From Norana najaformis (lineage: Eukaryota > Annelida > Clitellata > Crassiclitellata > Hormogastridae): 64,000 bases of DNA. The notes beneath the pieces were generated by a model. It was not told the origin of the DNA. It worked only from the letters and a program-made list of their open reading frames with translations, and searched no databases. The DNA lies in contig OZ029923.1 in NCBI GenBank assembly GCA_964023275.1, positions 4,786,229 through 4,850,228 on the forward strand, read 5' to 3'. The translations under genes were made by a program, and so were the position numbers. Below are positions 22,920 to 47,850 of the stretch, piece by piece (positions within the stretch are counted from its first letter, which is position 1; every line of letters begins with the position of its first letter).

Positions 22920-23793
22920 GTCAGTGTAAATGCAAATCTCCAAAATTTCAGCTGCTCCACTTCGTAGAGCTACGCTAACCTAGCCCATATATAGTCTAGA
23001 GTCTCTAGACACACTAGAATGATGAGTTTTGATCGCATGTGGACATAAATCTTAATTGCGAAGACAGGCAATACAGTAGGCTACTAGAAGGCTATACACC
23101 AAGTTTACTGCCTAATTCATTTTATAAGAAAAAAAGAATCTTAAAAAATCATGTTCGGTTCCGTTGTCGCCTTATTTTTCTAATAGGCCTAATTTCACAC
23201 TGAATGCGAATTTTACCTCATATATTAATTAAAACATCTAATTAGACCTAACAGATGCTTAAAGTCTGCCATTTGGCAACTGCAGTCAATATTGGTCTAC
23301 ACTATCTTATAATGATCTTTTATTTTTGCAGCCTCACTAAGTGACAGCGCTTAAACAACTGCCGTTTGTAATTAAATATGAATTATTACTGGAATTTATA
23401 AGTTCTCTTGCATTCGCCAGGTGGCGTTAATTTTTCTAAAAACAATTCGAAAGCGTAACAAAAGCCTAACATTATAAGTAAATTTACTTTCGCTTAGAAT
23501 GCTGATTCGATAGGGTAATAAGTATCGCTGTTGTTTGGATGCATTAAAAATCAAGATAATAATTATGGAACTTCAAAATTTTAGCTTTCAAATATGAAGC
23601 CGGTTTCAAAGTTTTCATTTTTTTAAATTTATCTGAATTTGTACAGTCATTTTTGTATTAATTTGTATTTATTCAAATTAACCAAGGTTAGCAAACGACG
23701 TAGAGTTTAGAAAAAAGAAGAGGACTTTTGCAAACGACAGACAACCGTACCAATTGAACACGTATGCCATCTGTGCAAACTATATATCAACTC
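22920..23793. other. 5' flank of ZDHHC, nothing else identified
   Basis: AT-rich sequence with scattered TAGGCCTA words. No exon, repeat or defined promoter element could be supported. Confidence 0.4.
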
Positions 23794-23866
23794 GGGGAAC
23801 TAGCTCACATGGTAGAGCGCTCGCTTAGCATGCGAGAGGTACGGGGATCGATACCCCGGTTCTCCA
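23794..23866 (+). tRNA. tRNA-Ala (anticodon AGC)
   Basis: A 73-nt intron-less cloverleaf. The acceptor stem GGGGAAC pairs with GTTCTCC (one G-U), with discriminator A. The D arm is TAGCTCACATGGTAGAGC. The anticodon stem CTCGC/GCGAG has loop TTAGCAT, anticodon AGC at 23827-23829. The T stem CGGGG/CCCCG has loop ATCGATA. CCA is not encoded. The A box TAGCTCACATGG and the B box GGGATCGATACCC fit Pol III transcription. All stems are intact, which argues for a functional gene and against a SINE head. Confidence 0.95.
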
Positions 23867-24649
23867 AAACTTATTTTACAGCAGTTTAATTTTGTTTTTG
23901 TGTAAACTAATACAATTAATGTACTACTTTACTATACTATCAAATGTCTTATTATATTCAAAATAAGTGAATCGAGCCAAAACGTGCTAACAAGTAAGCT
24001 CGTACAACCCAAACCATGTCTTACATCAGCTACTCCCGCCAGTTAAGACCCTAAGTTATTCCCTACGGCCCCACACCCATGACCGTATTATTCTTCCCGC
24101 TGATAATTTAACGCGCAAACGTTTTATTAATAGGATGTTGTACGCATATTAAGTTTTTCTTGTGTTCTTAAATACTTGTAAACCGATGTGCGATTAGCTA
24201 TTGGTTAATAAAGAATATACTTACTTACTTAAACACTATCACAGCGTCACCATTCTCAAACGAATTATCATTTGAAAAATGAGCAGGTTCGAGGCCATAC
24301 GGTCGCATTGTTCTTTGTACTTGAGTAAGAGAATAGGGGTCGCCCATTAAGCATGTAATTTTGGTACGTACAGCTATTTCAGTACAGCCTGTGCCTTAAA
24401 GGCCAACTTCCGTTAGACAGCAGTCTGTACTGCGTTGAATCTAACTCGAGTCCCTATGCTGGACGCGGCAGCATTAAGCTGCCCCACCATACAATACAGT
24501 TGGCCGTGAGGGATCAATAGGGCAGCTTAGCCGAGGCCTTAGTACTCCGCTGGAGTGCAGACACCCGCAATTTAAGGAGAGTGGGAAGGGTTTTGTCAAA
24601 TGCGGAAAAGTGGAGGGAAGGGTCTAAAGTAGGTAATTTTGTACACGAC

Positions 24650-24930
24650 CATTCTGACGGCAAAGTGGTCTATCCGTAACGCGATTGGGGGTTCGAATCC
24701 GTGTACCGACCCTGGGCAAGTTGGTTGCTCACATGTGCCTGTCGCCAAGCAGTAGAATTTGGTACCGGTGTAAGCTGGGAAGTAAACGGCAAGTCCGGAT
24801 AAAATAGAAATGTTCAGATGCGCTGGCCCCGTGCCCAGGACATAGGGATTCGTCCATTACCGGCTCAAGGGCCAAGAAAAGATGAGCGCCTCCCCTACGC
24901 CTCACTTGTGGGATATGGGATACTTTACTT
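24650..24930 (+). repeat. tRNA-derived SINE (family T)
   Basis: tRNA-like head with AAGTGGTCTATCCGTAACGC and the B box GGTTCGAATCC. The body includes TCGCCAAGCAGTAGAATTTG, ACCGGTGTAAGCTGGGAAGT and TACCGGCTCAAGGGC. The body matches the element at 31205-31440 along its length. Confidence 0.75.
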
Positions 24931-25227
24931 ATTTTCTGGACGACAATATAGCATATTAACGTTGCTAAATTCCTTAATTCCTATTAACACGTATAAAAAT
25001 AAAATATGTTGCATAAAAAACAACACTAACAACATCACTAATTTATTATAAATCAAAAAATTTATTACATTCTTAATATTACCGTGAAGACATTGTCAAA
25101 CCAACTCAATATTTGTTTTGCTACACAAATACAGCTGCAGTACAACTGTTCCGAGTTCAAAGGTTAAAACGATAACATGATCAGTGTCCACATTAAAATT
25201 CCATTGCAGTGTCAAGTAACAGGATCT

Positions 25228-25330
25228 TAACAATCACCGCATTACGATTACGCTAGTACTGTACTGTAATATACGATGCAAAACAATTGTTTTCTTAATG
25301 TTCTGTACAATATAAAACTCACAGGGTTTA
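25228..25330. repeat. Dispersed 105-bp segment shared with 31440-31553
   Basis: CTTAACAATCACCGCATTAC, GATTACGCTAGTACTGTACT, AATTGTTTTCTTAA and GTTCTGTACAATATAAAACT occur in both places with few differences. At 31440 it is fused to the end of the family T SINE; here it lies 300 bp downstream of the other family T copy. Confidence 0.85.
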
Positions 25331-25429
25331 ATTTGTAGTCGGAATTAGTGGGGGAAGCTATGGGAAGTGCAAACACTCTGGGAAAATGGATCCTAATGGG
25401 GAACAGTGAATCAGTCACACTGTCCGTCA

Positions 25430-25560
25430 TGGGGGCCTTAAATGGCGTGGCGCCATTCAAACACGGCGGTGGTGAAGGATCTCACCCGATTAATTCATAA
25501 AAAAATTAGCAGGCTCGAGGCCATATGGTCGCCATAGAAAAGTGTACATTTGCATTTACA
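25430..25560 (-). repeat. Family B copy
   Basis: TTAAATGGCGTGGCGCCATT, GTGGTGAAGGATCTCACCCG, GCTCGAGGCCATATGGTCGC and GTGTACATTTGCATTTACAG in order. The latter is the usual end of this family. Confidence 0.8.
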
Positions 25561-26712
25561 GAGGATGCTCAACTCTCTGCCCACAAACTGCACCGGAATA
25601 ACAAGTCACATTAATTGCAGATGATGAGAGTCAATTGACCAAAGGAGACTACCTCTGCTGAAGAAAGGGAATAAGATTATAGATACTTAACTACCTCCCC
25701 AAAATATAAATTATTTTTTCCATCAGTACAAATTAACTAAATAACAATACAATCGATAAATGCTAACCAGATAACAAAAGACTGGCATTATCTAAGATGT
25801 ATCCGGTTAAGACAAAATTACATCACTGAAGGTCAGTCGTAACTCCCAAGTTGGCAGAAATCCTAGATGCTGTCTATTATTCTAACAATATATTCTATTT
25901 GCAGTCTCCATTTAGCTATTAGAATCCTTGATATCATTGTGTATCTCCATTTAGCTATTAGAATCTTTGATATCATTATGTATAAGAACTGGGATACAGA
26001 TACTATCTTTGCTCAAATGATAGCTAATCTGTTATCACTGTCTTTAACAATCGAGTAACATCTTCCTATAGTCGGTACACTCTGTTAGATATAATTATGT
26101 ATATAATACAACACTGTTGATAATTCCACCTTTGAGCATGTGGGTAGCAAGAATCCTCAACAGCACGATGAGCAAATCTCCCCAGATCCTGGGTCTGCTT
26201 CACCCCCAAATGTCCAACGGATAAGATGGTGCAGGGCCGACTTGTCTTCAATTACCTTCAGCACTTGTGTGAGGTACTTAAAAGTCGCCAAATATCTTTA
26301 CAGGTACTTAAAAGTCGCTAAGTATCTTCACACACACACGCATATGCACAGTTGCTGGTTCAAAACGGAATAATCTTCTGAAGGATATTCTGTTAAACTA
26401 AAACGCTGCCTTTTCCTGACTAATTCTCCAAAGACTGTTGTCCTTTACATGGAAAACTGTTTCCTGGTGTCCGTCCAACCAACTGAAGCCTCGTCAATTT
26501 CACAAGACGCAGAAAACAAGACCAATCAGTTTTTCCCCCTCTGTTCTAGCTGTCATTACTAATATTAATCTCTAGACAATTTCTTTTCTGCTGATGGTTT
26601 ACACTAACATCAGATAACAATAAAGACCAAAAAGAGATAAAATAATAATAAAAATAACAGAATTACAACACTTGGCAGATGAAGTCTGACCTCAAAATAA
26701 TCGTTTGTCAGA
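25561..26712. other. Spacer downstream of SUPT20H, nothing identified
   Basis: A local duplication of about 45 bp (ATCTCCATTTAGCTATTAGA) lies at 25905-25980, and a short one of TACTTAAAAGTCGC at 26276 and 26304. No exon is supported. Confidence 0.5.
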
Positions 26713-26718
26713 TTTAAT
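26713..26718 (-). terminator. SUPT20H: Candidate SUPT20H polyadenylation signal ATTAAA
   Basis: ATTAAA on the minus strand about 250 bases after the TGA. It is the nearest canonical-type hexamer found by eye. No cleavage site evidence. Confidence 0.35.
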
Positions 26719-26968
26719 TCTTCTTCAGACTTCTATTTGCTAGCTTTTTCACTTGACAATTTACCACCAGACATCAACAATAATTTTGCTCAAATCACCT
26801 TTGGCATCTCTAGAACACAGTTAACTGCATACGAAGATTGTTGGGCATCGGAGGAACACGCCACACACGAGTATTTTGCTGGCCGATGGCTGGTTGTGCC
26901 ATTTTGATCATGCACAAGCTGAACGTCGCAATTTCCACCAAAGCCTATATCCACTGTTGCTGGCACAG

Positions 26969-40897
<13,929 letters not shown>

Positions 40898-42339
40898 CTA
40901 AAACAAGTATTTAGCTTTATTAGGAAACTTCAATGTTCTACGTATTACTTGTAACTGCGGGTGCAATCGCTTGCATAAATGGTTTGCTTATTGGTTATGC
41001 TGATTATACTAAGCAGCGATCATCGACCTCTTATTGCGTTATTACAGTGACGCCAAAGGAGTTCTTTAGATTTTGTTAGCTCTGGTAATTAGTCGGACCG
41101 TAGTTTGGGACAACCGTGAAGCATTAAGCATTACTTTCAACAGATCAGCCAAAATTTAACCCAACATTCTAATAATTTATTAAAATTATTCTCCAAAGAC
41201 AGATATTAAGAAGACTCTCTTATTTAATATTTTTCTCAGATTTTCAATGAAGCATGTAAACACCGACCCTTATGGCATTACCAGCGGACTGTAAACTTGC
41301 TCCCTCTAATGACTGGTGAAATTTTCATTTTACGGACTAGCTCGTTTGCACTAAAATGTAAGTAGTACTTAGACTTTTTAGTGCATAATATTATAGATAA
41401 CGCAAGGAATCAAACCAATATAGATAAAACAAGGCGTTTGTTGGTGAAAACACGCGATTAATGCACTTGCCTGAAACAAGATTTCAAGGCTAGGCAAGAA
41501 ACTCATTAGCAACAGTTCATGTGAACTTTTGGAAGCTATAAAAATCTGGTAATCGTAATCTCGAGATTTCTACGGCGCCCAACGAAAGCCAAGTTGCGGG
41601 AACCAACTTATTGACAGTCAAAACAAAATCGATAGACAACTTAGGGTTTAGTTCCAGGTTAAGATACAAGAGTCAGACGCTACAGTGGGTGGTGTTTGGA
41701 ATTTGTATGAAAGCAACAATCTTAACAGCTTTGATTAAAGAGCCTAAAGTAATGAAGTTCGCTCGTGGAAACTGAAAGAAAACATCCTTTATAATTTAAA
41801 ATCTGGAATGGAAGACTGATAGGTTTGCTTGCTGTCAGGTAATTCATTGGTTTCGTGTATTTTTTAAAGCCACACTAACCACGGAAATGCTAGAAAATAG
41901 ACTCCATCCAGACAGCACGTACACTGGACTCGAATTGTGCCACTGATAGCTAGCTATAGGGCTATGAGCCCAACGATCGTACCTCTCACGGCAAAGGCGG
42001 ATTCAAGATTTAAGTTGGGGTGGCTGGGGCAAGTGAGGGTGAGATTTGATACATGATGAAAAAACATTGGGTCCACGCCTTTTCCAACGTATAAAAACCT
42101 ATCAACAGATATAAATACATTTCCGTTCCGGATTCCGGGTTTCTGTGCTGCCAACTAGCGAAATAGTAGTGCAATATTTGGAATCACAAATTTCAAAGAG
42201 GATTTAAACGATAAAAATGTTCATGAATCAATAGGAACTGCACAATTTGTTAACGAAAGACGCATATTAACGAAAATTCGCCCAAAGACCGTATATTGAA
42301 CAGAATTGTGCGATACACGTACAAACCCATAAACTGCCG
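40898..42339. other. 5' flank of SUPT20H with one family A SINE
   Basis: A family A copy lies at about 41545-41720 on plus (TAATCTCGAGATTTCTACGG, AGTCAAAACAAAATCGATAG, CGCTACAGTGGGTGGTGTTT). An untranslated first exon and promoter of SUPT20H should lie here or beyond, but I could not define them. Confidence 0.6.
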
Positions 42340-45020
42340 ATCGAATTATCGCATTCAAATGGGTCTCATCAAATGTATATATTTGCACTCTGGCAGCCGC
42401 ACTCCTCGTATACAGATTCAAATACAGATTCGCCAAAATCCAGAAAATCTGCATATACAAATACAGATTCGCCCTATAGAAGCAGAATGCACAATTCAGG
42501 CCAGGATGGTCATGAGGGTACATAACAGACCCCATACGTGGTCCATATGGGTCTCATCAAATGTATATATTTGCACTCTGGCAGCCGCACTCCTCGTATA
42601 CAGATTCAAATACAGATTCGCCAAAATCCGGAAAAATCTGCATATACAAATACAGATTCGCCTATAGAAGCAGAATGCACAATTCAGGCCAGGATGGTCA
42701 TAAGGATCCATAAGGGAACTATACGTGGTCCATGTGGGTCTCATAAAATGAATCTAGTTGCACTCTGGCAGCCGCACTCCTCGAATACAGATTCAAATAC
42801 AGATTCGCGAAATTCCGGAAAATCTGCATATACAAATACAGATTCGCCTATAGAAGCAGAATGCACAATTCAGGCTAGGATGGTCATAAGGATCCCATAA
42901 GGGAACTATACTTGGTCCATATGGGTCTCATAAAATGAATCTAGTTGCACTCTGGCAGCCCGCACTCCTCGAATACAGATTCAAATACAGATTTCGAGAA
43001 ATTCCGGAAAATCTGCATATACAAATACAGATTCGCCTATAGAAGCAGAATGCACAATTCAGGCCAGGATGGTCATAAGGATCCATAAGGGAACTATACT
43101 TGGTCCATATGGGTCTCATAAAATGAATCTAGTTGCACTCTGGCAGCCGCACTCCTCCGAATACAGATTCAAATACAGATTCGCGAAATTCCGGAAAATC
43201 TGCTTATACAAATACAGATTCGCCTATAGAAGGCAGAATGCACAATTCAGGCCAGGATGGTCATAAGGATCCATAAGGGAACTATACTTGGTCCATGTGG
43301 GTCTCATAAATGAATCTAGTTGCACTCTGGCAAGCCGCACTCCTCGAATACAGATTCAAATACAGATTCGAGAAATTCCGGAAAATCTGCATATACAAAT
43401 ACAGATTCGCCTATAGAAGCAGAATGCACAATTCAGGCCAGGATGGTCATAAGGATCCATAAGGGAACTATACTTGGTCCATGTGGGTCTCATAAAATGA
43501 ATCTAGTTGCACTCTGGCAGCCGCACTCCTCGAATACAGATTCAAAATACAGATTCGCGAAATTCCGGAAAATCTGCATATACAAATACAGATTCGCCTA
43601 TAGAAGCAGAATGCACAATTCAGGCCAGGATGGTCATGAGGGTGCATAAAGAACCCATACGTGGGTCCATATGGGTCTCATCAAATGTATATATTTGCAC
43701 TCTGGCAGCCGCACTCCTCGTATACAGATTCAAATACAGATTCGCGAAATTCCGGAAAATCTGCATATACAAATACAGATTCGCCTATAGAAGCAGAATG
43801 CACAATTCAGGCCAGGATGGTCATAAGGATCCATAAGGGAACTATACGTGGTCCATATGGGTTTCATCAAATGGATATATTTGCACCTCTGGCAGCCGCA
43901 CTCCTCGTATACAGATTCAAATACAGATTCGCCAAAATCCGGGAAAATCTGCATATACAAATACAGATTCGCTATAGAAGCAGAATGCACAATTCAGGCC
44001 AGGATGGTCATAAGGATCCATAAGGGGAACTATACGTGGTCCATATGGGTTTCATCAAATGTATATATTTGCACTCTGGCAAGCCGCACCCCTCGAATAC
44101 AGATTCAAATACAGATTCGAGAAATTCCGGAAATTCAGCAAATACAAATACAGATTCGATTATATAAGCAGAATGCACAATTCAGGCCAGGATGGTCATG
44201 GACGGTGCAATAAAGAACCCATACGTGGTCCATATGGGTCTCATCAAATGGATATATTTGCACTCTGGCAGCCGCACTCCTCGAATACAGATTCAAATAC
44301 AGATTCGAGAAATTCCGGAAATTCAGCATATACAAATACAGATTCGATTATATAAGCAGAATGCACAATTCAGGCCAGGATGGTCATAAGGATCCATAAG
44401 GGAACTATACTTGGTCCATATGGGTCTCATAAAATGAATCTAGTTGCACTCTGGCTAGCCGCACTCCTCGAATACAGATTCAAAATACAGATTCGCGAAA
44501 TTCCGGAAATTCAGCATATACAAATACAGATTCGATTATATAAGCAGAATGCACAATTCAGGCCAGGATGGTCATGACGGTGCATAAAGAACCCATACGT
44601 GGTCCATATGGGTCTCATCAAATGGATATATTTGCACTCTGGCAGCCGCACTCCTCGAATACAGATTCAAATACAGATTCGAGAAATTCCGGAAAATTCA
44701 GCATATACAAATACAGATTCGATTATATAAGCAGAATGCACAATTCAGGCCAGGATGGTCATAAGGATCCATAAGGGAACTATACTTGGTCCATATGGGT
44801 CTCATAAAATGAATCTAGTTGCACTCTGGCAGCCGCACTCCCTCGAATACAGGATTCAAATACAGATTCGCGAAATTCCGGAAAAATCTGCATATACAAA
44901 TACAGATTCGCCTATAGAAGCAGAATGCACAATTCAGGCCAGGATGGTCATAAGGATCCATAAGGGAACTATACGTGGTCCATGTGGGTCTCATAAAATG
45001 AATCTAGTTGCACTCTGGCC
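42340..45020 (+). repeat. 187-bp satellite array, forward orientation, about 14 copies
   Basis: Monomer landmarks in order: TTGCACTCTGGCAGCCGCAC, TCCTCGAATACAGATTCAAA, TTCGCGAAATTCCGGAAAAT, CTGCATATACAAATACAGAT, CGCCTATAGAAGCAGAATGC, ACAATTCAGGCCAGGATGGT, CATAAGGATCCATAAGGGAA, TGGTCCATATGGGTCTCAT. GCACTCTGG occurs at 42385, 42573 and 42760, giving 187-188 bp. Two monomer types differ in the joint (ATCAAATGTATATATTTGCA against ATAAAATGAATCTAGTTGCA) and in the following block. Copies differ by a few percent, with many 1-bp indels. The open frames it contains are artefacts. Confidence 0.96.
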
Positions 45021-46463
45021 GGATAGAGCGGACAGCCGTCATCCTATAATACTATCTGCGTCATGTTTTTTCAACCCTTGACATTCACGCTCGGGTGAGA
45101 TAGTAACCCGTATGCCCGTGGTTTGACTCCTTCTGGCGCTATCCACTTTTTCGTGTCCCGAAGTCTCACGTTGGTCTTGTTCTGCTCATATACGCCCAGC
45201 AGGTGTCCACGGCTGAGTAGTGCTGGTTTTCACCGTTTAACAGCAGTAGAAGAGCGACGTATGTGTTGAATCTAGCCTCGCATGAGACATCTATTGGATG
45301 CAAACCCCGTGATTCCACCCTGTCACAAAATGCGCTAATGTTTGCCCATTCCTGTTGTAAAATGCCACCTGTGTGGCAGGAAAGTAGGATCGGCTGTTGG
45401 GCACGGTGAAATAAGAAGGACGGCCGTACCGAGGGGTTGAGGAGTCGCTGGGTTGAGTCAGTTTCTGAGTGACGGAGCGAGGAGAAGATGATTTTGGGGA
45501 ATTCGAAGGGAGGGTTCAGTCAGAGGAATTGGGAGGAGCGAAGTCCGTGGCTGGAGTGACGGGAAGCTTGAGGAGCCGAGAAATGCTTTCCTTCCCTTAA
45601 TCTTCGTATTCGTAAGTTTGTGTATATATAGTGTTACATTTCAGCTGGTTTAAAATGTATGTATTTCGAGTATATATATATACACATACATACATATACA
45701 TACCTACACACCCATGTTAGTGCGTAATTGAGGAGTCTGCTTTAGTTGTAGGCTACACAGGATTTAAATTATGCATATAAGTCTGGGTATAAGTAAGACT
45801 CGTAGCGATATCTATTTGAATAGTTGAGGTCTTAGGTGTCCTATCTGAATAATGAACTTCAATTTTTGCCGGTTTGTGTATGCAGATATATTAGAATGCT
45901 TTAAATGCATATATCTGCGGTATTTAATATCTGCCGGAAGATGGTATACTTTGTGCTTTGTTTGGGTACGCAATTTTGTGGTTTATGTAGGCTTACATGT
46001 TGGAAAACTGCACTCATTGGAATTTAGTATTCAAGTATTTTGAAAAAAAAAAGTTTATTGTATGTGGAATTTAGCCCGGTACTCGTGGTCCTGGTGGCGT
46101 GGGGTGAATTGGAGCTGGTTGGTTTTTTGATGACCACGGGACCGTATATAGAGCTTGTCGACTGTGTATGATGGATGGAATCCGAATCCAGTCAAGTATT
46201 TCTGAGTGGTGATTCTGCGAGTGGAGAAGTCGACCGGAATAGGCCAGCGCCAGATGCCTGAGACCTTCTACTACTCCCGTAGGACAGTGGTAATCGCGAG
46301 AGTTTATTTTTGGTTGTTTCTGTGTATAGGATGGCTTGCAGTGTTTTTTGATAAGACAGTTATTGGTTATTCTGTTGAAGGAAGAGTCTTTGTAAATAAA
46401 ATCTGTAATTAAACATTGTAAATATAACAAACTGAAATTAGAAAATTGGCTTTTCCTTGAAAC
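45021..46463. other. Core between satellite arrays, left part
   Basis: Unique-looking sequence starting at the exact satellite break (CTCTGGC|CGGATAGAGCGG). No supported gene. A CATA-type tract lies at 45670-45710. Frames at 45852-46043 and 46071-46430 have no recognisable family. Confidence 0.5.
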
Positions 46464-46868
46464 TTAGTTAAACGAATTCGCGACACACCCGAACATGCTT
46501 ACGCTAATGGGCAGGTTCTGGCGCTCGAACTTGCCGACGTCGGACACCTTTACAGGAATTCGATCCCGGAGAAATTCAGCTCTCTTAGATGGGCACTGCA
46601 ATTGATGGAACGTTGGGAGTCTTTTCTGCCGGATACATTGCCGACAACACAGTCCCACTCAAAGCAGCGGTTGTCTCTGTTTTGCACGTTAATGACATAG
46701 CGCGGTCAAATGTAACTGCTGTCGTGAAACAGCCGATACTGAGCCGTACCTAGATTCAGCGCCTCTACATTTCTGAGTCTCCACCCTGACCCTTCATTTG
46801 TGTACTCTTCTCGGCGTCTGAGCATCTGCGCCTTCGCTGCCTCAAGTGCATCTTCGATGTCACCCGCA
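46464..46868 (-). pseudogene. Degenerate Maverick/Polinton-type ORF fragment
   Basis: Minus-strand remnant of the conserved region that precedes protein-primed type B DNA polymerase in Maverick/Polinton-like elements. Visible blocks are EGSGWRLRNVEALNL and YRLF..SSYI in one frame (about 46868-46713), then, after breaks, VINVQN-like and CF.W-like residues, and VKVSDVGKFERQNLPISVS near 46500-46560. A TGA follows SSYI, and frame changes separate the blocks, so it is not functional. It is an old integrated element, present only as a fragment; no polymerase domain is seen here. Confidence 0.6.
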
Positions 46869-46929
46869 TTCTATAATGGACAAGTGTCTGAGTAAGGTGT
46901 AATCAGCATGCGAATCGATGTTGTAACAC

Positions 46930-47850
46930 GGGGGCTGCTCAAGTATTTGTTGCTATGTCATATAGCGCCTTTGCATTGCATCGGATACAAAGTAAGGTAA
47001 AATACAGAGAAGCGCTACAGTGTGGAATGAACGCGAGCCCAGGACAGTTCTGCATCGTGGCTCAGCCAAAAGACCCGTACCTGAAGATCGTAGGCTGCGA
47101 GGAGGGATGCCAAAGAGAGACTTTTCATTAAGGTAGTTAGGAGTGCTAATGGCATGAATTTTATAGGTAAGACCGGATACCTTAAATCTTATCCGGATTT
47201 TCGGAGGAATTCAATGGAGCTCGTTTACTATAGCTAAGGAATTTGTACGAGGAAGTGCACGCAGCACCACACGAGCCATGAAATTTTGGATGAACTTAAG
47301 CCTTTGAGTTCAAGATCTGAAATACCTCGTTGGTATAAACAAGGCGAGATCAGATCAGACAACAGGTCACAGTTTGTGCCATGTTTTTGGTAAAAAGCAG
47401 ACCTGATGTGACGTAATGCCCAGATATGATTGAAACAAGATTTAAATAAGTTTCTAAAAGTGGGATTGAAATGTGAGTTTGCTGTACAAAATTACACCAA
47501 AAATTCTGCTTAATAGCGGAACAGTGCCAGATAGGCCAATGCTGGAATGTGAAGGGAGAAATCGCAGACGTTGGCATGAGCCAAACATGATCCCCTCAGA
47601 TTTATCTGGTTTTCTGGCCAAACCATTGAAACAGAACCATTCATGAACAGAACAGAGAAATTCACCAAGTTTCACCTTGACTGACTGATCAGCGGGTGAA
47701 AAGAGCAATGCAAAGCCGATTGTCATCAGCGCACTGCTGTACCTTCGCTCCAAAGTGGTTGGCTATGCGGGTGCCTGGTGCAGTGGAGTGTAAATAATAA
47801 AGGTCTAAGGACAGGTACTTGTGGGCACCACAAGTGCAGAAAGAATGATC
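46930..47850 (-). pseudogene. LINE reverse transcriptase fragment (broken)
   Basis: The minus strand in order: IANHFGAKVQQ followed by CADD (YADD-type catalytic motif with Tyr replaced by Cys), a frameshift, SPADQSVKVKLGEFLCSV, HEWFCFNGLARKPDKSEGI, GVILYSKLTF, another shift, then AQTVTCCLI and a thumb-like region FMARVVLRALPRTNS. This is the C-terminal half of a CR1/L2-type non-LTR RT with at least two frameshifts. It abuts the inner end of the inverted satellite array. Confidence 0.78.

Noticed and set aside
46071..46430. 119-codon minus-strand frame in the core
   Set aside because: Composition and context do not support a gene and no motif is recognised.
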